From: Dyella mobilis
GTDB lineage: Bacteria > Pseudomonadota > Gammaproteobacteria > Xanthomonadales > Rhodanobacteraceae
Length of the DNA: 64,000 nt
Assembly (NCBI RefSeq): GCF_016904945.1
Contig: NZ_JADIKF010000040.1
Span: 1,116,001-1,180,000 of the forward strand
Direction: 5' to 3'
The notes under the pieces were generated by a model. It worked only from the letters and a program-made list of their open reading frames with translations, made no database searches and was not told where the DNA came from. Below, piece by piece: positions 53,801 through 61,300 of the stretch. Position 1 is the first letter of the stretch, and the number at the start of each line of letters is the position of its first letter. Position numbers and translations under genes: made by a program.

Positions 53801-54055
53801 CAGCACGTGGTCTTCGAGCAACGCGATGGCCAGCGTTTCCATTTCCTCGGAGACCATGGCCGCGCCGTAGAGCTCGACCATGCGCAGGGTGCCTTGCACC
53901 TGGTGCAGGCTGTCTGCGCACGAGCGCATGGCCTGGCGCTCGCCGGGATTGTCCACGTAGGTTTCGAGCGCCTGGCGCGCGAGCGCAAGCGTCTCGTCAA
54001 GCTCGGGCTTGACCCACTGCAGGGTTGTGAAATCGATGTGATCTTGAAGTCTCAT
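47870..54055 (-). CDS. chpA: ChpA: giant hybrid CheA-type histidine kinase of the type IV pilus chemosensory system
   Basis: A 2061-aa kinase. Histidine-phosphotransfer domains with a candidate His occur near 51 (SLHQVQGTLR), 720 (SFHTLKGSGR), 910 (AVHTLHGAIA) and 1316 (ALHTLKGGAR); other helical bundles between them lack a clear His. Long acidic linkers fill about 1000-1250. The CheA core follows: dimer helices (about 1440-1520), ATPase with HMLRNAVAHGIESPDDR (1637), DDGRGLD (1680) and GRGVGMDVV (1730), then a CheW domain (about 1770-1910) and a C-terminal receiver (about 1935-2061) with Asp in LLLDIEMPRMDG near 1981. It should phosphorylate PilG and PilH. Pseudomonas ChpA has the same plan. 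Confidence 0.95.
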   Translation of the reverse strand: MRLQDHIDFTTLQWVKPELDETLALARQALETYVDNPGERQAMRSCADSLHQVQGTLRMVELYGAAMVSEEMETLAIALLEDHVLHREDAYAALMRGLMQLPDYLERLSSGHRDVPVVLLPLLNELRASREQEALSESALFTPNLDTPLPAQAPAAAHAADAARHKAEIGELRLRFQQQMLAWFRGQGEQNQLTAMRKTLTAITARCVTTPGRRLWWIASGVLEGLDQGALKNHAADVRQLIGRVDRSIRQLIEQGEDSLQGGDADDLSRKLLYIVAQSKQRSPQMTLLAQTYNLEGLVPDATELEHARGSMAGHNRALLDSVARALKDDLLRVKESLDLFLRQADADPSRLGEQAEVLERVGDTLGMLALNVPRRVINEQRRVLEEVANRLRSPDEESLLDVAGALLYVEASLDDHIESLGADNAPAEEQSPSMLPRSEARHILAALMNEAVANTGKVKNGIVAFVESGWQHEQLDGMPALMDEVAGAMRMLSSPRPAQIAEGVGRFIGNELCVDQRVPSSAQMDQLADALAALEYYLEAAREHRGGLEHILDVAEHSLGGLGYWPPPLAKAMPEPVEQAPARAEAPAPVLNEPVSLAHGEDPSDLFLGSSETPAPHAHDITGLHLVETESTSHASAGDGDGHWIEVEEEIEEQVAVADPLAATAGFQASTEGIDDDIREIFLEEMQEEINNLHQAQHSWMADPSQLTELTPIRRSFHTLKGSGRLVGASVLGEFSWHIENMLNRVLDGTIPPHDGVQALVGHAIHALPQLLGMLKDGVLPTAPLSAIMHTADQLAAGEQAGVEQFTTGGSTETVRRTVRRRVPRVDASIEAIPVATHTEHSVAALHPVEAESVSHVESVHEPVLPPVDPVLLEILRSEVAQYLQIIRNAVTFAGDELPVEDSLLRAVHTLHGAIAMVEIPLLMHLLSPLESLLKRLRAAGQPLSTEGVRLLRQSADVVDEVMAQFDAPHPQLPDASALIQRLEQLRDHQPEPQMAHVVFESRHAESESLAGDLHPEEHAEHIEFEHPASTAHDAAAEHVEAASADEDEPAQAPAHHGEEPLADHDEADWLAALSAFEPGEAAEPAKEEAKDTVQPLQHREPAPSAEEEDFAALLASLEALEPDHLAAAEPVNEDAAPVEHSLDIDPLAANEPVEDEAPNALLDAVPAAEEPAAEEKADTEEVSAEQARVDGTDVEEAGSVEAGIEEAAHHEPAPHVEPLLDEPAAEVSSEPEPVAEADATHQAEPAMASDAVHEAEAAAAPEALLGFGHIDPDLLEIFSEEAREILDDADGILAKWHAEPAEVSHVHGLLRALHTLKGGARIAGVTPIGDLSHAIESLLERSHNIDPQRTGPLIGTLEAAFDQLHGMTQLVSQGKGIAYPQAMIERLQGGTATTEAPVGEAAAEAHVQEPVAAVRPPLPEVELPSLLPAEEQLSEEAARTAQEQIRVRADLLDSLVNNAGEVAIYRSRLEQQVSAYRFNLVELEQTVSRLRGQLRMLEIETEAQIIARFQREHREAGMNVFDPLELDRFSQLQQYSRALAESVSDLVSIQNMLDELTRQAETLLIQQSRVSSELQEGLLRTRMLPFDTMVPNLRRTLRQAAQEEGKSAQLYVEGAHGEMDRNLLDRIKAPFEHMLRNAVAHGIESPDDRRKFNKPEEGAVRIRVAREATEVVVRVSDDGRGLDREAIRNRAIERGLVRSETRLSDDQLLALITQTGFSTASTVTQLAGRGVGMDVVANEIKQLGGSLAIESRQGEGTTFVLRLPFTLAVTQAILVRIGESTFAIPMTSVQGVARISPDELAQRMSEDNPQFEYNGEEFGIHDLSELLGLAAGHVGDEEQLPLLLTRSGDLRAAIRIDAVIGSREIVVKSVGPQVSSVPGILGATIMGDGSVLVILDLAPLVRHGLSRREQRLAEGASYATVAPVIEDVRTRPLVMVVDDSITMRKVTGRVLERHEYEVETAKDGLDAIEKLHERVPDLMLLDIEMPRMDGYELATQMKADPRFRDVPIIMITSRTGEKHRQRAFDIGVERYLGKPYQEAELLAQISEVLELHVREPVNE

Positions 54056-54140
54056 GCGCCCCCCTCAGCGGCTGCGTTCCTAACGCACAACGCAACCGTC
54101 GAGGTTGCCCTCATTGTTTGTGGACCGATGCCAACCCGAA

Positions 54141-56183
54141 TCAACCCGGCAACTTGAAGTGCGCCACCGAACGGCGCAGATCGCTTGCCAGCTGTGCCAG
54201 ATAACCAATCGATTCCGCCGTCTGGCTTGCGCCCTGCGACGTCTGCGAGGTGATTTCCTGGATCGCGTTCATGGATTGCGAGATATCCGTCGCCGCGATG
54301 GACTGCTGACGTGCGGCGGCGGAAATGTTTTGAATCAGCGCGGACAAATCGTGCGAAACGCGCTCGATGTCGCCCAGCGCGCTGCCGGCGTCTTCCGCCT
54401 TGCGCGCACCGGCCACCACTTCGGCGGTGGTCTGCTCCATCGAATTCACCGCTTCGTTGGTGTCGGACTGAATCGTCTGCACCAGCGTTTCGATTCGCTT
54501 CGTGGCGCTCGCGGAGCGTTCCGCGAGTCGCTGCACTTCGTCCGCCACCACCGCGAAGCCGCGGCCCGCTTCACCCGCCGAGGCCGCCTGGATGGCGGCA
54601 TTCAAGGCGAGGATGTTGGTCTGTTCGGCAATGTCGTTGATCAGTTCCACGATCGAGCCGATTTCCTGCGACGACTCGCCCAGGCGCTTGATGCGCTTGG
54701 AGGTTTCCTGGATCTGGTCGCGGATCGAGTCCATCCCGGAGATCGTTTCGCGCACCACCTCGGCACCGTGCGAGGCGATCTGCACCGAGCGTTCGGCCAC
54801 GTCGGCTGATTCGGCGGAGTTCTTCGACACGTCGTCCATCGAGGTCGCGATCTGGTTGATCGCGGTGGTGGCGTTGCTGATGCGGTGCGCCTGGGTCTGC
54901 GCGGCATCCGCCAGATGGCGTGCGGTGGTCTGCGTTTCCTGTGCCGACGACGACACCTGCTCGGAGGTTTCGTTGATCGTCGTCACCAGGGTGCGCAATT
55001 CGTCGATAGCGTAGTTCACCGAGTCGGCGATCGCGCCCGTGATGTCTTCGGACACGGTGGTCTTCACCGTCAGGTCGCCTTCGGCGAGCGAACCCATTTC
55101 GTCCAGCAGGCGCATGATGGCCTCCTGGTTGCGCTGGTTCAGCTCGGCACTCTCGCGGAAGCGGCGGCGCTGGTCGAAGTAGAACTGGAACACCAGGGCG
55201 CAGGCGAAGGCCAGCGCGCCCAAGGCGAAGATCACGCCCAGCGCCACGTTCGGGAACCAGCGGCGCAGCGGCAGCTGGCCGATCATGTCGGCGACGTCGT
55301 TGGCGCGCAGCAGCACGTTGGACGAATCCAGCGAGGCCTGGTTGCCGGCGCTCTTCACTTCGGCGATGTTGCTTGCAGCCGCCACCAGCTTGGAAACGGG
55401 GTCGCTCAGCTTGTCCCAGTCGCCCTGCATCTGGGACAGGATCTTGCGCGCATTGGCATCGCCCAGCTGTTGCACGCCCATGGCCTGATTGCCTTGCAGC
55501 AGGCCCTTGAGCACTTCGTCGTAGCTCTGCGCGTCGCGCGACAGGCCATCGGCGGAAGCCTGCTCGGACTCGCCGCCCTGCAGCACCTCCTGCACGCGAC
55601 GGATGATGCGGTCAGCCAGCACCATCTGGCGCGAGGCGCCCAGCATTTCGTCGACGCTGGTGCCTTTGTGCTGCTGCAGGATGTTGACCACCTGCTCCAT
55701 GTTGGAGTTGAGCAGCGGCAACTGCTTGGACAGGTCGTCGGCGCGCTGCGAGGAATCGAGCACGACCGCCTTGTTGGAAAGGATCCTGCCGATATCCGCG
55801 TCGAGCGACTTCCATGCGCCCGCCAGCTTGTTCACGGCACGGCCCGCCGGCGTGGTCTGCTTGGGATTGACGTCCGCATACGGCGTCATCCCCGTCTTGG
55901 GGTCGCCGCTAAGCAGCCGATGGACGGCCGAATCGATGGTGTCGCGAGCATTTTCCAGCTCCGCAAACGAATCGGCGTTACCGCCGGACGCTTCCAGCGC
56001 GTACTTGGCCGTCTGCTGCGACAACACTTGAATCTGCGTGGTCAACGCGATGGCCTGCCGATCCTCGCCGTTCTTGGCGTTCAGCAGGAAGAAGTCCACG
56101 ACCGCCACACCAATCGACACCACGAGACAGATGAACAGAACGGTGTAGATCCGTTCCTTGCCGACGCCCCCTGTAGTACTCAT
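54141..56183 (-). CDS. pilJ: PilJ methyl-accepting chemoreceptor for twitching motility
   Basis: A 680-aa inner-membrane receptor. The first membrane helix is at about 13-35, a long helical periplasmic domain spans 36-305, the second helix is at about 308-330, then HAMP (330-385) and a cytoplasmic signalling coiled coil (400-680). The hairpin tip reads AEQTNILALNAAIQAASAGE and GRGFAVVADEVQRLAERS, standard for MCPs. The length equals that of Pseudomonas PilJ (about 682). No C-terminal tethering pentapeptide for CheR/CheB is seen. It signals pilus extension and retraction through ChpA. Confidence 0.96.
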   Translation of the reverse strand: MSTTGGVGKERIYTVLFICLVVSIGVAVVDFFLLNAKNGEDRQAIALTTQIQVLSQQTAKYALEASGGNADSFAELENARDTIDSAVHRLLSGDPKTGMTPYADVNPKQTTPAGRAVNKLAGAWKSLDADIGRILSNKAVVLDSSQRADDLSKQLPLLNSNMEQVVNILQQHKGTSVDEMLGASRQMVLADRIIRRVQEVLQGGESEQASADGLSRDAQSYDEVLKGLLQGNQAMGVQQLGDANARKILSQMQGDWDKLSDPVSKLVAAASNIAEVKSAGNQASLDSSNVLLRANDVADMIGQLPLRRWFPNVALGVIFALGALAFACALVFQFYFDQRRRFRESAELNQRNQEAIMRLLDEMGSLAEGDLTVKTTVSEDITGAIADSVNYAIDELRTLVTTINETSEQVSSSAQETQTTARHLADAAQTQAHRISNATTAINQIATSMDDVSKNSAESADVAERSVQIASHGAEVVRETISGMDSIRDQIQETSKRIKRLGESSQEIGSIVELINDIAEQTNILALNAAIQAASAGEAGRGFAVVADEVQRLAERSASATKRIETLVQTIQSDTNEAVNSMEQTTAEVVAGARKAEDAGSALGDIERVSHDLSALIQNISAAARQQSIAATDISQSMNAIQEITSQTSQGASQTAESIGYLAQLASDLRRSVAHFKLPG

Positions 56184-56294
56184 GCTTTCACCTCATCCGT
56201 CACAGCTCACCGGCTACCCGCTCGCCGGCTCGAAAATACCGAGGCCCCTCGCCTCTTATCCGGCCCACAATCCGGCACCGGCCCTTCGCACCCA

Positions 56295-56840
56295 TCAGGT
56301 CGCCGCCTGGCGAAAATCCGGCGCGCGCACCAATCGGCCCATGCTGAACATGGCTAGGCGCTGCCCGTCCACTTCCACCCGGTCCTCGACAAACCGCGTC
56401 AGGCGCGGGTCGTCTTCCGGCTCCGCTTCGCGGCGCTGTTCCACATCCACCGTACGCTGGCCGAATACTTCGTCCACCATCAGCGCCACGTTGCCGTTGC
56501 CCTGGCGAATCACAAGCAGGCGCGTGCGCTCGGAATGCTGGGTGCGTTCGCTGAACAGGAATCGCGCCAGATCGATCACCGGCATCAGGTTGCCGCGCAC
56601 GTTCGCCACGCCCATCAGCCACGGCTTGGTGCCGGGTACCGGGGTCAGCGTGGGCACGGCCAGCAGTTCGTTGATCTCTTCGATACCGCTCACGAACAAG
56701 TGACTGCCCGAGCGGTAGCCGATGCCGCGCCACAGCCCGGGCGCCTCGAAGCGCTCCTGCGTGCCGGACGCATGCGCGAGCGAGAGACGCTCGTAGCGGG
56801 CAAGGATTTCGAACGGGCTCTGGGCGACTGTTGCGTTCAC
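56295..56840 (-). CDS. pilI: PilI, CheW-like adaptor of the type IV pilus chemosensory system
   Basis: A 181-aa adaptor with a CheW domain (about 45-175; LWRGIGYRSGSHLFVSGI, WLMGVANVRGNLMPVIDL, VALMVDEVFGQRTV). It links PilJ to ChpA. The start is uncertain: the GTG at 56840 has GAGG eight bases upstream and is preferred, while a GTG at 56849 would add three residues. It lies 10 bp downstream of pilH. Confidence 0.92.
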   Translation of the reverse strand: MNATVAQSPFEILARYERLSLAHASGTQERFEAPGLWRGIGYRSGSHLFVSGIEEINELLAVPTLTPVPGTKPWLMGVANVRGNLMPVIDLARFLFSERTQHSERTRLLVIRQGNGNVALMVDEVFGQRTVDVEQRREAEPEDDPRLTRFVEDRVEVDGQRLAMFSMGRLVRAPDFRQAAT

Positions 56841-56850
56841 GTTCGTCACC

Positions 56851-57222
56851 TCAGGCCGCTTTGGGCAGCAGCTCGTCGATACAGGCGAGGAGTTCTTTCT
56901 CGTTCACCGGCTTGGTGATGAAAGCCTTGGCGCCCTGGCGCATGCCCCACACGCGGTCGGTTTCCATTGATTTGGTGGTGATGATGACGATCGGTACGCC
57001 AGCGGTTTCCGGATCGCGCGTGAGCGTGCGCGTAGCCTGGAAGCCGTTCATGCCCGGCATGATGACGTCCATGATGACCAGATCCGGGCGCGTGATACGC
57101 ACGCGCTCGATGCCGTCCTCGGCATTGTTGACGGCATCGACCCGATGCCCCGCCCGCTCGAGCAGCGTGGTGAACACGCGCACGTCGGTCGGCGAATCGT
57201 CGATGATGAGAATATTGGCCAC
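56851..57222 (-). CDS. pilH: PilH response regulator
   Basis: A 123-aa single-domain CheY-like protein with Asp52 in LVIMDVIMPGMNG, acidic pair DD(8-9) and Lys in FITKPVNE. In Pseudomonas PilH opposes PilG and favours retraction by PilT/PilU. The GTG at 57222 (VANILIIDDS) is preferred because it gives the usual length and follows a GGGGGAG stretch; a GTG at 57249 is also open. Confidence 0.93.
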   Translation of the reverse strand: MANILIIDDSPTDVRVFTTLLERAGHRVDAVNNAEDGIERVRITRPDLVIMDVIMPGMNGFQATRTLTRDPETAGVPIVIITTKSMETDRVWGMRQGAKAFITKPVNEKELLACIDELLPKAA

Positions 57223-57254
57223 AGCTCCCCCTTTAGAGCTTGTCTTCACGGAGG

Positions 57255-57659
57255 TTAAACCGTGGAGGTGACATGGCGGTGGATAGCACCCAGCAGTTCA
57301 TCGCGAGTGAACGGCTTGGTGAGATATTGCTCGGCGCCGACGATGCGACCGCGCGCTTTGTCGAACAGCCCGTCCTTCGAGCTCAGCATGATCACTGGCG
57401 TCGATCGGAATTGCGGATTGTTCTTGATCAGCGCGCAGGTCTGATAACCGTCGAGTCGCGGCATCATGATGTCCACGAAGATGATCGCCGGTTTCTGGTC
57501 AGAAATTTTGGCCAGCGCTTCGAAGCCGTCGACGGCGGTCAGCACGTCGCAGCCTTCCTTTTTCAGCAAGGTTTCCGCCGTTCGGCGGATGGTCTTGGAG
57601 TCATCGATAACCATGACCTTCAGACCGGCCAAGCCGTTCGTACCTACGTTCAAGTTCAC
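57255..57659 (-). CDS. pilG: PilG response regulator
   Basis: A 134-aa single-domain CheY-like protein, with Asp63 in IIFVDIMMPRLDG, DD(19-20), and Lys in QYLTKPFTR. PilG normally promotes pilus extension and cyclic AMP production. The start is GTG at 57659. It is the first gene of the pil-chp operon and reads away from gshB. Confidence 0.95.
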   Translation of the reverse strand: MNLNVGTNGLAGLKVMVIDDSKTIRRTAETLLKKEGCDVLTAVDGFEALAKISDQKPAIIFVDIMMPRLDGYQTCALIKNNPQFRSTPVIMLSSKDGLFDKARGRIVGAEQYLTKPFTRDELLGAIHRHVTSTV

Positions 57660-58160
57660 TTAACCCCCCTGTGGCCTGCCCCAGGCTCAGGTACGGCATG
57701 CAGATGAAGGCCAAGGGCCGCCACCCGATGCTGATGAAAAATCCTGCAGAACATTATTAAGACGCCTGATCTTCGTCAGGGCGCTCCGTCGTTGCTGTTT
57801 ACTGCCTGCACGGTCTTCCGTCAAGGAAAAATCGCTTACAGCAACCACTCTTAGCGCCCACCCCTGTAGTTTGGTCGATCTTTACAAACGTGATCTTGAT
57901 CACCGTCAAATCTTGAACCATGCAAGGGGCGTGCAAACTGCGCCCGTTGCCCCGCACCGGCTTTTCCCGCGCGCCAGGGAGGGCTGGCGCGCCGCCAGGC
58001 CTGGGCAGCGGAACCCGCGACGACCGGACGTGTGACGCAAGTTGGCACATTTATGACCATCCGCGCCTTTCCCGACGCCTCGCCGAGGCACGAGGCGCCT
58101 TGCCGCACCCGGACCTCCTCGGCGACCATGCACACCCCTCCCCTGGTTACCGGACTCCCC
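57660..58160. other. Shared upstream region of pilG (minus) and gshB (plus)
   Basis: About 500 bases without a supported gene. It should hold the promoter of the pil-chp operon and that of gshB-tonB. A Clp/CRP-like palindrome lies at 57890-57903, and a CCTGA-TCTTCG-TCAGG hairpin near 57768-57783. An in-frame extension of gshB runs through its right end but lacks conservation. Confidence 0.5.
57890..57903. promoter_or_regulatory. Possible Clp/CRP binding site
   Basis: GTGATCTTGATCAC is a perfect palindrome that fits the GTGA-N6-TCAC core of CRP-family sites. Clp, the xanthomonad CRP homologue, uses this core and responds to cyclic di-GMP. One such match in 500 bases could be chance. Confidence 0.4.
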
Positions 58161-59120
58161 ATGCCCCGCTCGGTCGCCGTGCTGATGGACCCCATCGGCG
58201 CCATCAAGATCGCCAAGGACACGACCTTCGCCATGCTGCTGGAGGCCGCCCGGCGCGGATATCACCTTTATTACCTGGAACAAGGCGACCTGGCCCTGCG
58301 CGACGGCGCCCCCTGGGCGCGCCTGCGATCTCTGACCGTAAAGGACGACCCGAGCGACTGGTTCACCCTCGGCGAGGCCCGCTGGACCGACCTGCGGACC
58401 CTGGACGTCGTGCTGATGCGCAAGGACCCGCCGGTCGACGCGCAGTTCATCTACGACACCATGGTGCTGGAAGCGGCCGAGCGCGCCGGCGTGCAGGTGA
58501 TCAACCGCCCGCAAGCCCTGCGCGATTGCAACGAAAAGCTGTTCACCACCCAGTTCCCTCAGTGCATGGCGCCCACCCTGGTAGCCCGGGACCCGGCCGA
58601 ACTGCGCCAATTCGTGGCCGAACACGGCGATGCCGTGCTCAAACCGCTGGACGGCATGGGTGGCCGCGGGATCTTCCGGGTGAAGGCCGGCGACAAGAAT
58701 CTCAACTCGATGCTGGAAACGCTGATCGGCGGCAACGCGCACGGCGAAGGCCGTCAATTCGCCATCGCGCAAAAATTCATCCCGCAGATCAGCGCCGGCG
58801 ACAAGCGCATCCTGCTGATCGACGGCGAACCGGTGCCGTACGCCCTGGCGCGCATCCCGCAGGGCGACGAATTCCGCGGCAACCTCGCCGCCGGCGGCCG
58901 CGGCGAAGGCGTGCCGCTGAGCGAGCGCGACCGCTGGATCGCCGCCGAGGTCGCCCCCGAGCTGCGCCGCCGCGGATTGCGTTTCGTGGGCCTGGACGTG
59001 ATCGGCGACTACCTGACCGAGATCAACGTCACATCGCCGACCTGTGTGCGCGAACTGGACAAGCAGTTCGGGCTTAATATTGCCGGATTGCTGTTCGACG
59101 CGATCGAGAAAACCGTTTGA
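58161..59120 (+). CDS. gshB: Glutathione synthetase
   Basis: A 319-aa ATP-grasp ligase joining gamma-glutamylcysteine and glycine. SVAVLMDPIGAIKIAKD at the N-terminus, RKDPPVDAQFIYDT, KPLDGMGGRGIFRV and TEINVTSPTCVREL are all family hallmarks. ATG at 58161 gives the standard length (316 in E. coli); longer readings add about 43 unconserved residues. It is followed by tonB with overlapping codons. Confidence 0.96.
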   Translation: MPRSVAVLMDPIGAIKIAKDTTFAMLLEAARRGYHLYYLEQGDLALRDGAPWARLRSLTVKDDPSDWFTLGEARWTDLRTLDVVLMRKDPPVDAQFIYDTMVLEAAERAGVQVINRPQALRDCNEKLFTTQFPQCMAPTLVARDPAELRQFVAEHGDAVLKPLDGMGGRGIFRVKAGDKNLNSMLETLIGGNAHGEGRQFAIAQKFIPQISAGDKRILLIDGEPVPYALARIPQGDEFRGNLAAGGRGEGVPLSERDRWIAAEVAPELRRRGLRFVGLDVIGDYLTEINVTSPTCVRELDKQFGLNIAGLLFDAIEKTV

Positions 59121-59977
59121 ATGCCGTTGCCCACCGTCCCGGCGACAACAAGATCGGGGCCACTTTCATTTTCTCGCTGCTGGTACATGGCCTGCTGCTG
59201 TTCGGCATCGGCATCAGCTATGTCGCCACCCGTCCCGCCCTGCCTACGCTGGACGTGACTCTGGTCAACGTGGCCAACAACGAAGCACCGGACAAGGCCG
59301 ACTTTCTCGGTCAGGCCAACAACCAGGGCGGCGGCGACAGCAACAAGGCCTCGCGCCCCTCGCAGCCCATCTCCGGCTTGTTACCCAAGCCCACGCCCGG
59401 CACGGCGCCGCAACAGGTCGACGCCGCCACGCCCTCGCCACAGCAGGCGACCGATCAACGCATGCTGACCACCAGCGGCAACGCGGACTTCAGCGTCAAC
59501 AGCGACACTGCCAAAGATGCGCGCGACACCGCATCGAGCGCAGACGAAGACCGCATCGAACAGGAGGCCGCGCAGCTTGCGGCGGAAGTGCGCGATCAGA
59601 GCCAGGCGTACGCCAAGCGCCCGCACAAGAAGTTCATCTCCGCCAGCACCAAGGAATACGCGTACGCGGCCTATATGCGCGGCTGGGTGGATCGGGTCGA
59701 GCGGGTGGGCAATCTCAACTATCCCGAGCAGGCACGCGAACAGCATCTGCATGGCGACGTGATCCTTACCGTCGGCCTCAATCGCGACGGCACCGTGCAC
59801 AGCATCGACGTTACGCAAAGCTCCGGCCACGCGATCATCGACAAGGCGGCCGAAGCCATCGTGAGGCTGTGCGCGCCGTTTCCTCCACTGCCGCCGGACA
59901 ACAAGGAAAAGGTGGATATTCTCTACATCACGCGGACGTGGCAGTTTCAGCCCGGGGATGTGCTGAAGACACGGTAA
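59117..59977 (+). CDS. tonB: TonB-like energy transducer
   Basis: A 286-aa protein. A membrane helix (about 14-36, TFIFSLLVHGLLLFGIGI) carries the conserved His of TonB-type anchors (LVHG). A Pro/Gln/Asp-rich periplasmic spacer follows (about 60-185), and a C-terminal TonB domain (about 195-286; NYPEQAREQHLHGDVILTVGLNRDG) contacts outer-membrane receptors. The only usable start is TTG at 59117, overlapping the gshB stop (TTGA). The gshB-tonB pairing is common in gammaproteobacteria. No exbB/exbD in the window. Confidence 0.92.
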   Translation: MNAVAHRPGDNKIGATFIFSLLVHGLLLFGIGISYVATRPALPTLDVTLVNVANNEAPDKADFLGQANNQGGGDSNKASRPSQPISGLLPKPTPGTAPQQVDAATPSPQQATDQRMLTTSGNADFSVNSDTAKDARDTASSADEDRIEQEAAQLAAEVRDQSQAYAKRPHKKFISASTKEYAYAAYMRGWVDRVERVGNLNYPEQAREQHLHGDVILTVGLNRDGTVHSIDVTQSSGHAIIDKAAEAIVRLCAPFPPLPPDNKEKVDILYITRTWQFQPGDVLKTR

Positions 59978-60004
59978 TTGCCTACCGTTCTGGGTGCCGG
60001 CAAC

Positions 60005-60595
60005 TCACTGGTCGTCAGGCATCAGGTGTTCGTGCACCACCTGCGAGGAAACCAGCTTTCCCTGGTGATCGTACTGCAGCACCACCACCCACCCGAACAC
60101 ATCCGAAGGCCACTTGTCGCCAGGAATCAGCGCCGTCGAGTTTCCGCCCAGATCGCGAATCAGCCTGGGAATCTCGCCGTGGTGCCAGGCGATCAGCACG
60201 CGGTTCCCGTGCGCCTCGGTCCGCAGTGCGTCCGCGATTTCCCTGGTCTGTTTATCGGTGAAGCGGCTGTCGATCGACAGCCCCAGCGCCTGACTCAACG
60301 GCGCGATGGTCAGGCGCGGGCGCATGCTCGATTTCGAATCGGCCGTCGCGTACAGCGCATCCGGCGGCATGGGCTTTCCATCCAGCTCGAAATGCTCGAA
60401 GTACCCGACATACGCCTGCGCCCTCGCCTCGCCTTGCGGCGTCAGCCCAGGACCGCTTACAGGCTTCTCGGCATGGCGAATGATCATGACGGTGGCATCG
60501 GCCAGGCCGCTGCCGGCGCGGTCGTGCCTGGCTATCGCCACGGTCGGAACCGCCAGAATGGATGCGAACAGGACCAGCCAACGGGAAGGCTTCAT
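60005..60595 (-). CDS. Exported histidine phosphatase-superfamily protein
   Basis: A 196-aa protein with a signal peptide (1-22, LVLFASILAVPTVAIA) and a phosphoglycerate-mutase-like fold. The phospho-accepting His is in MIIRHAEKP, and a second active-site His is in AWHHGEIP. The usual RHGxxxxN is RHAEKPVSG, as seen in the branch of periplasmic members. The substrate is unknown. It is convergent with tonB. Confidence 0.85.
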   Translation of the reverse strand: MKPSRWLVLFASILAVPTVAIARHDRAGSGLADATVMIIRHAEKPVSGPGLTPQGEARAQAYVGYFEHFELDGKPMPPDALYATADSKSSMRPRLTIAPLSQALGLSIDSRFTDKQTREIADALRTEAHGNRVLIAWHHGEIPRLIRDLGGNSTALIPGDKWPSDVFGWVVVLQYDHQGKLVSSQVVHEHLMPDDQ

Positions 60596-60730
60596 GGGAA
60601 CCCGGGTTTGCCGCGAGTGTCGGACGAACGACCATCCTAATCACATTCAGATGACACTCCGATAACCTGCGCCTGTCATGATCCCTTCGGTTCAGCAGAC
60701 GGAACCGGCCCCAGCGCTTACAATGGAATC

Positions 60731-61300
60731 ATGCGACCCATCACGCCCCCCTCGCTTGCCGGACAGTTCCTGATCGCCATGCCCAGCTTGGCCGAGCCGC
60801 CGTTTTCCCGCGGCGTGGCCTTCGTCTGCCAGCACGACGAAGACGGTGCAGTGGGGTTGCTGGTCAACCAGCTTTCCGAATACCGCTTCGGCGACGTACT
60901 GGCGCAAATGAAGCTCGATTGCGCCGACCACGAACTGGCCGACGCACCGGTACTGATCGGTGGACCGGTGCAGCAGGAACGCGGCTTCGTGCTGCACCGC
61001 GAGCACGGCCACTGGGAATCCAGCTATCGCATCAACGGCGACTGGTCGGTAACCACCTCGCGCGACATCCTGGTCGCCATGGCGGCCGGCGAAGGCCCGC
61101 GACAGGCGCTGATGGCACTGGGCTACTCGGGCTGGAGCGCCGGCCAGCTGGAGCAGGAGCTGAAAGACAACACCTGGCTGACTGCCGAGGCCAACGAACG
61201 GGTGGTGTTCAACACTCCGCTGGAGGAGCGCTGGAGCGCAGCCGCCGGCCTGGTCGGCGTTGACCCACTTCAATTGCCTGGCTACGCGGGCCACGCATGA
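60731..61300 (+). CDS. yqgE: YqgE/AlgH family protein (UPF0301)
   Basis: A 189-aa protein of the YqgE/AlgH family (GQFLIAMPSLAEPPFSRGVAF split over 12-32, then GLLVNQLSEY, LIGGPVQQERGFVLH, and LMALGYSGWSAGQLEQEL). The biochemical role is not established; AlgH has been linked to alginate regulation in Pseudomonas. It overlaps ruvX by four bases, the widely conserved yqgE-ruvX pair. Confidence 0.94.
   Translation: MRPITPPSLAGQFLIAMPSLAEPPFSRGVAFVCQHDEDGAVGLLVNQLSEYRFGDVLAQMKLDCADHELADAPVLIGGPVQQERGFVLHREHGHWESSYRINGDWSVTTSRDILVAMAAGEGPRQALMALGYSGWSAGQLEQELKDNTWLTAEANERVVFNTPLEERWSAAAGLVGVDPLQLPGYAGHA

Noticed and set aside
57660..57900. A cyclic di-GMP riboswitch upstream of pilG
   Set aside because: I searched for the conserved GEMM core by eye and did not find it; only weak hairpins are present.
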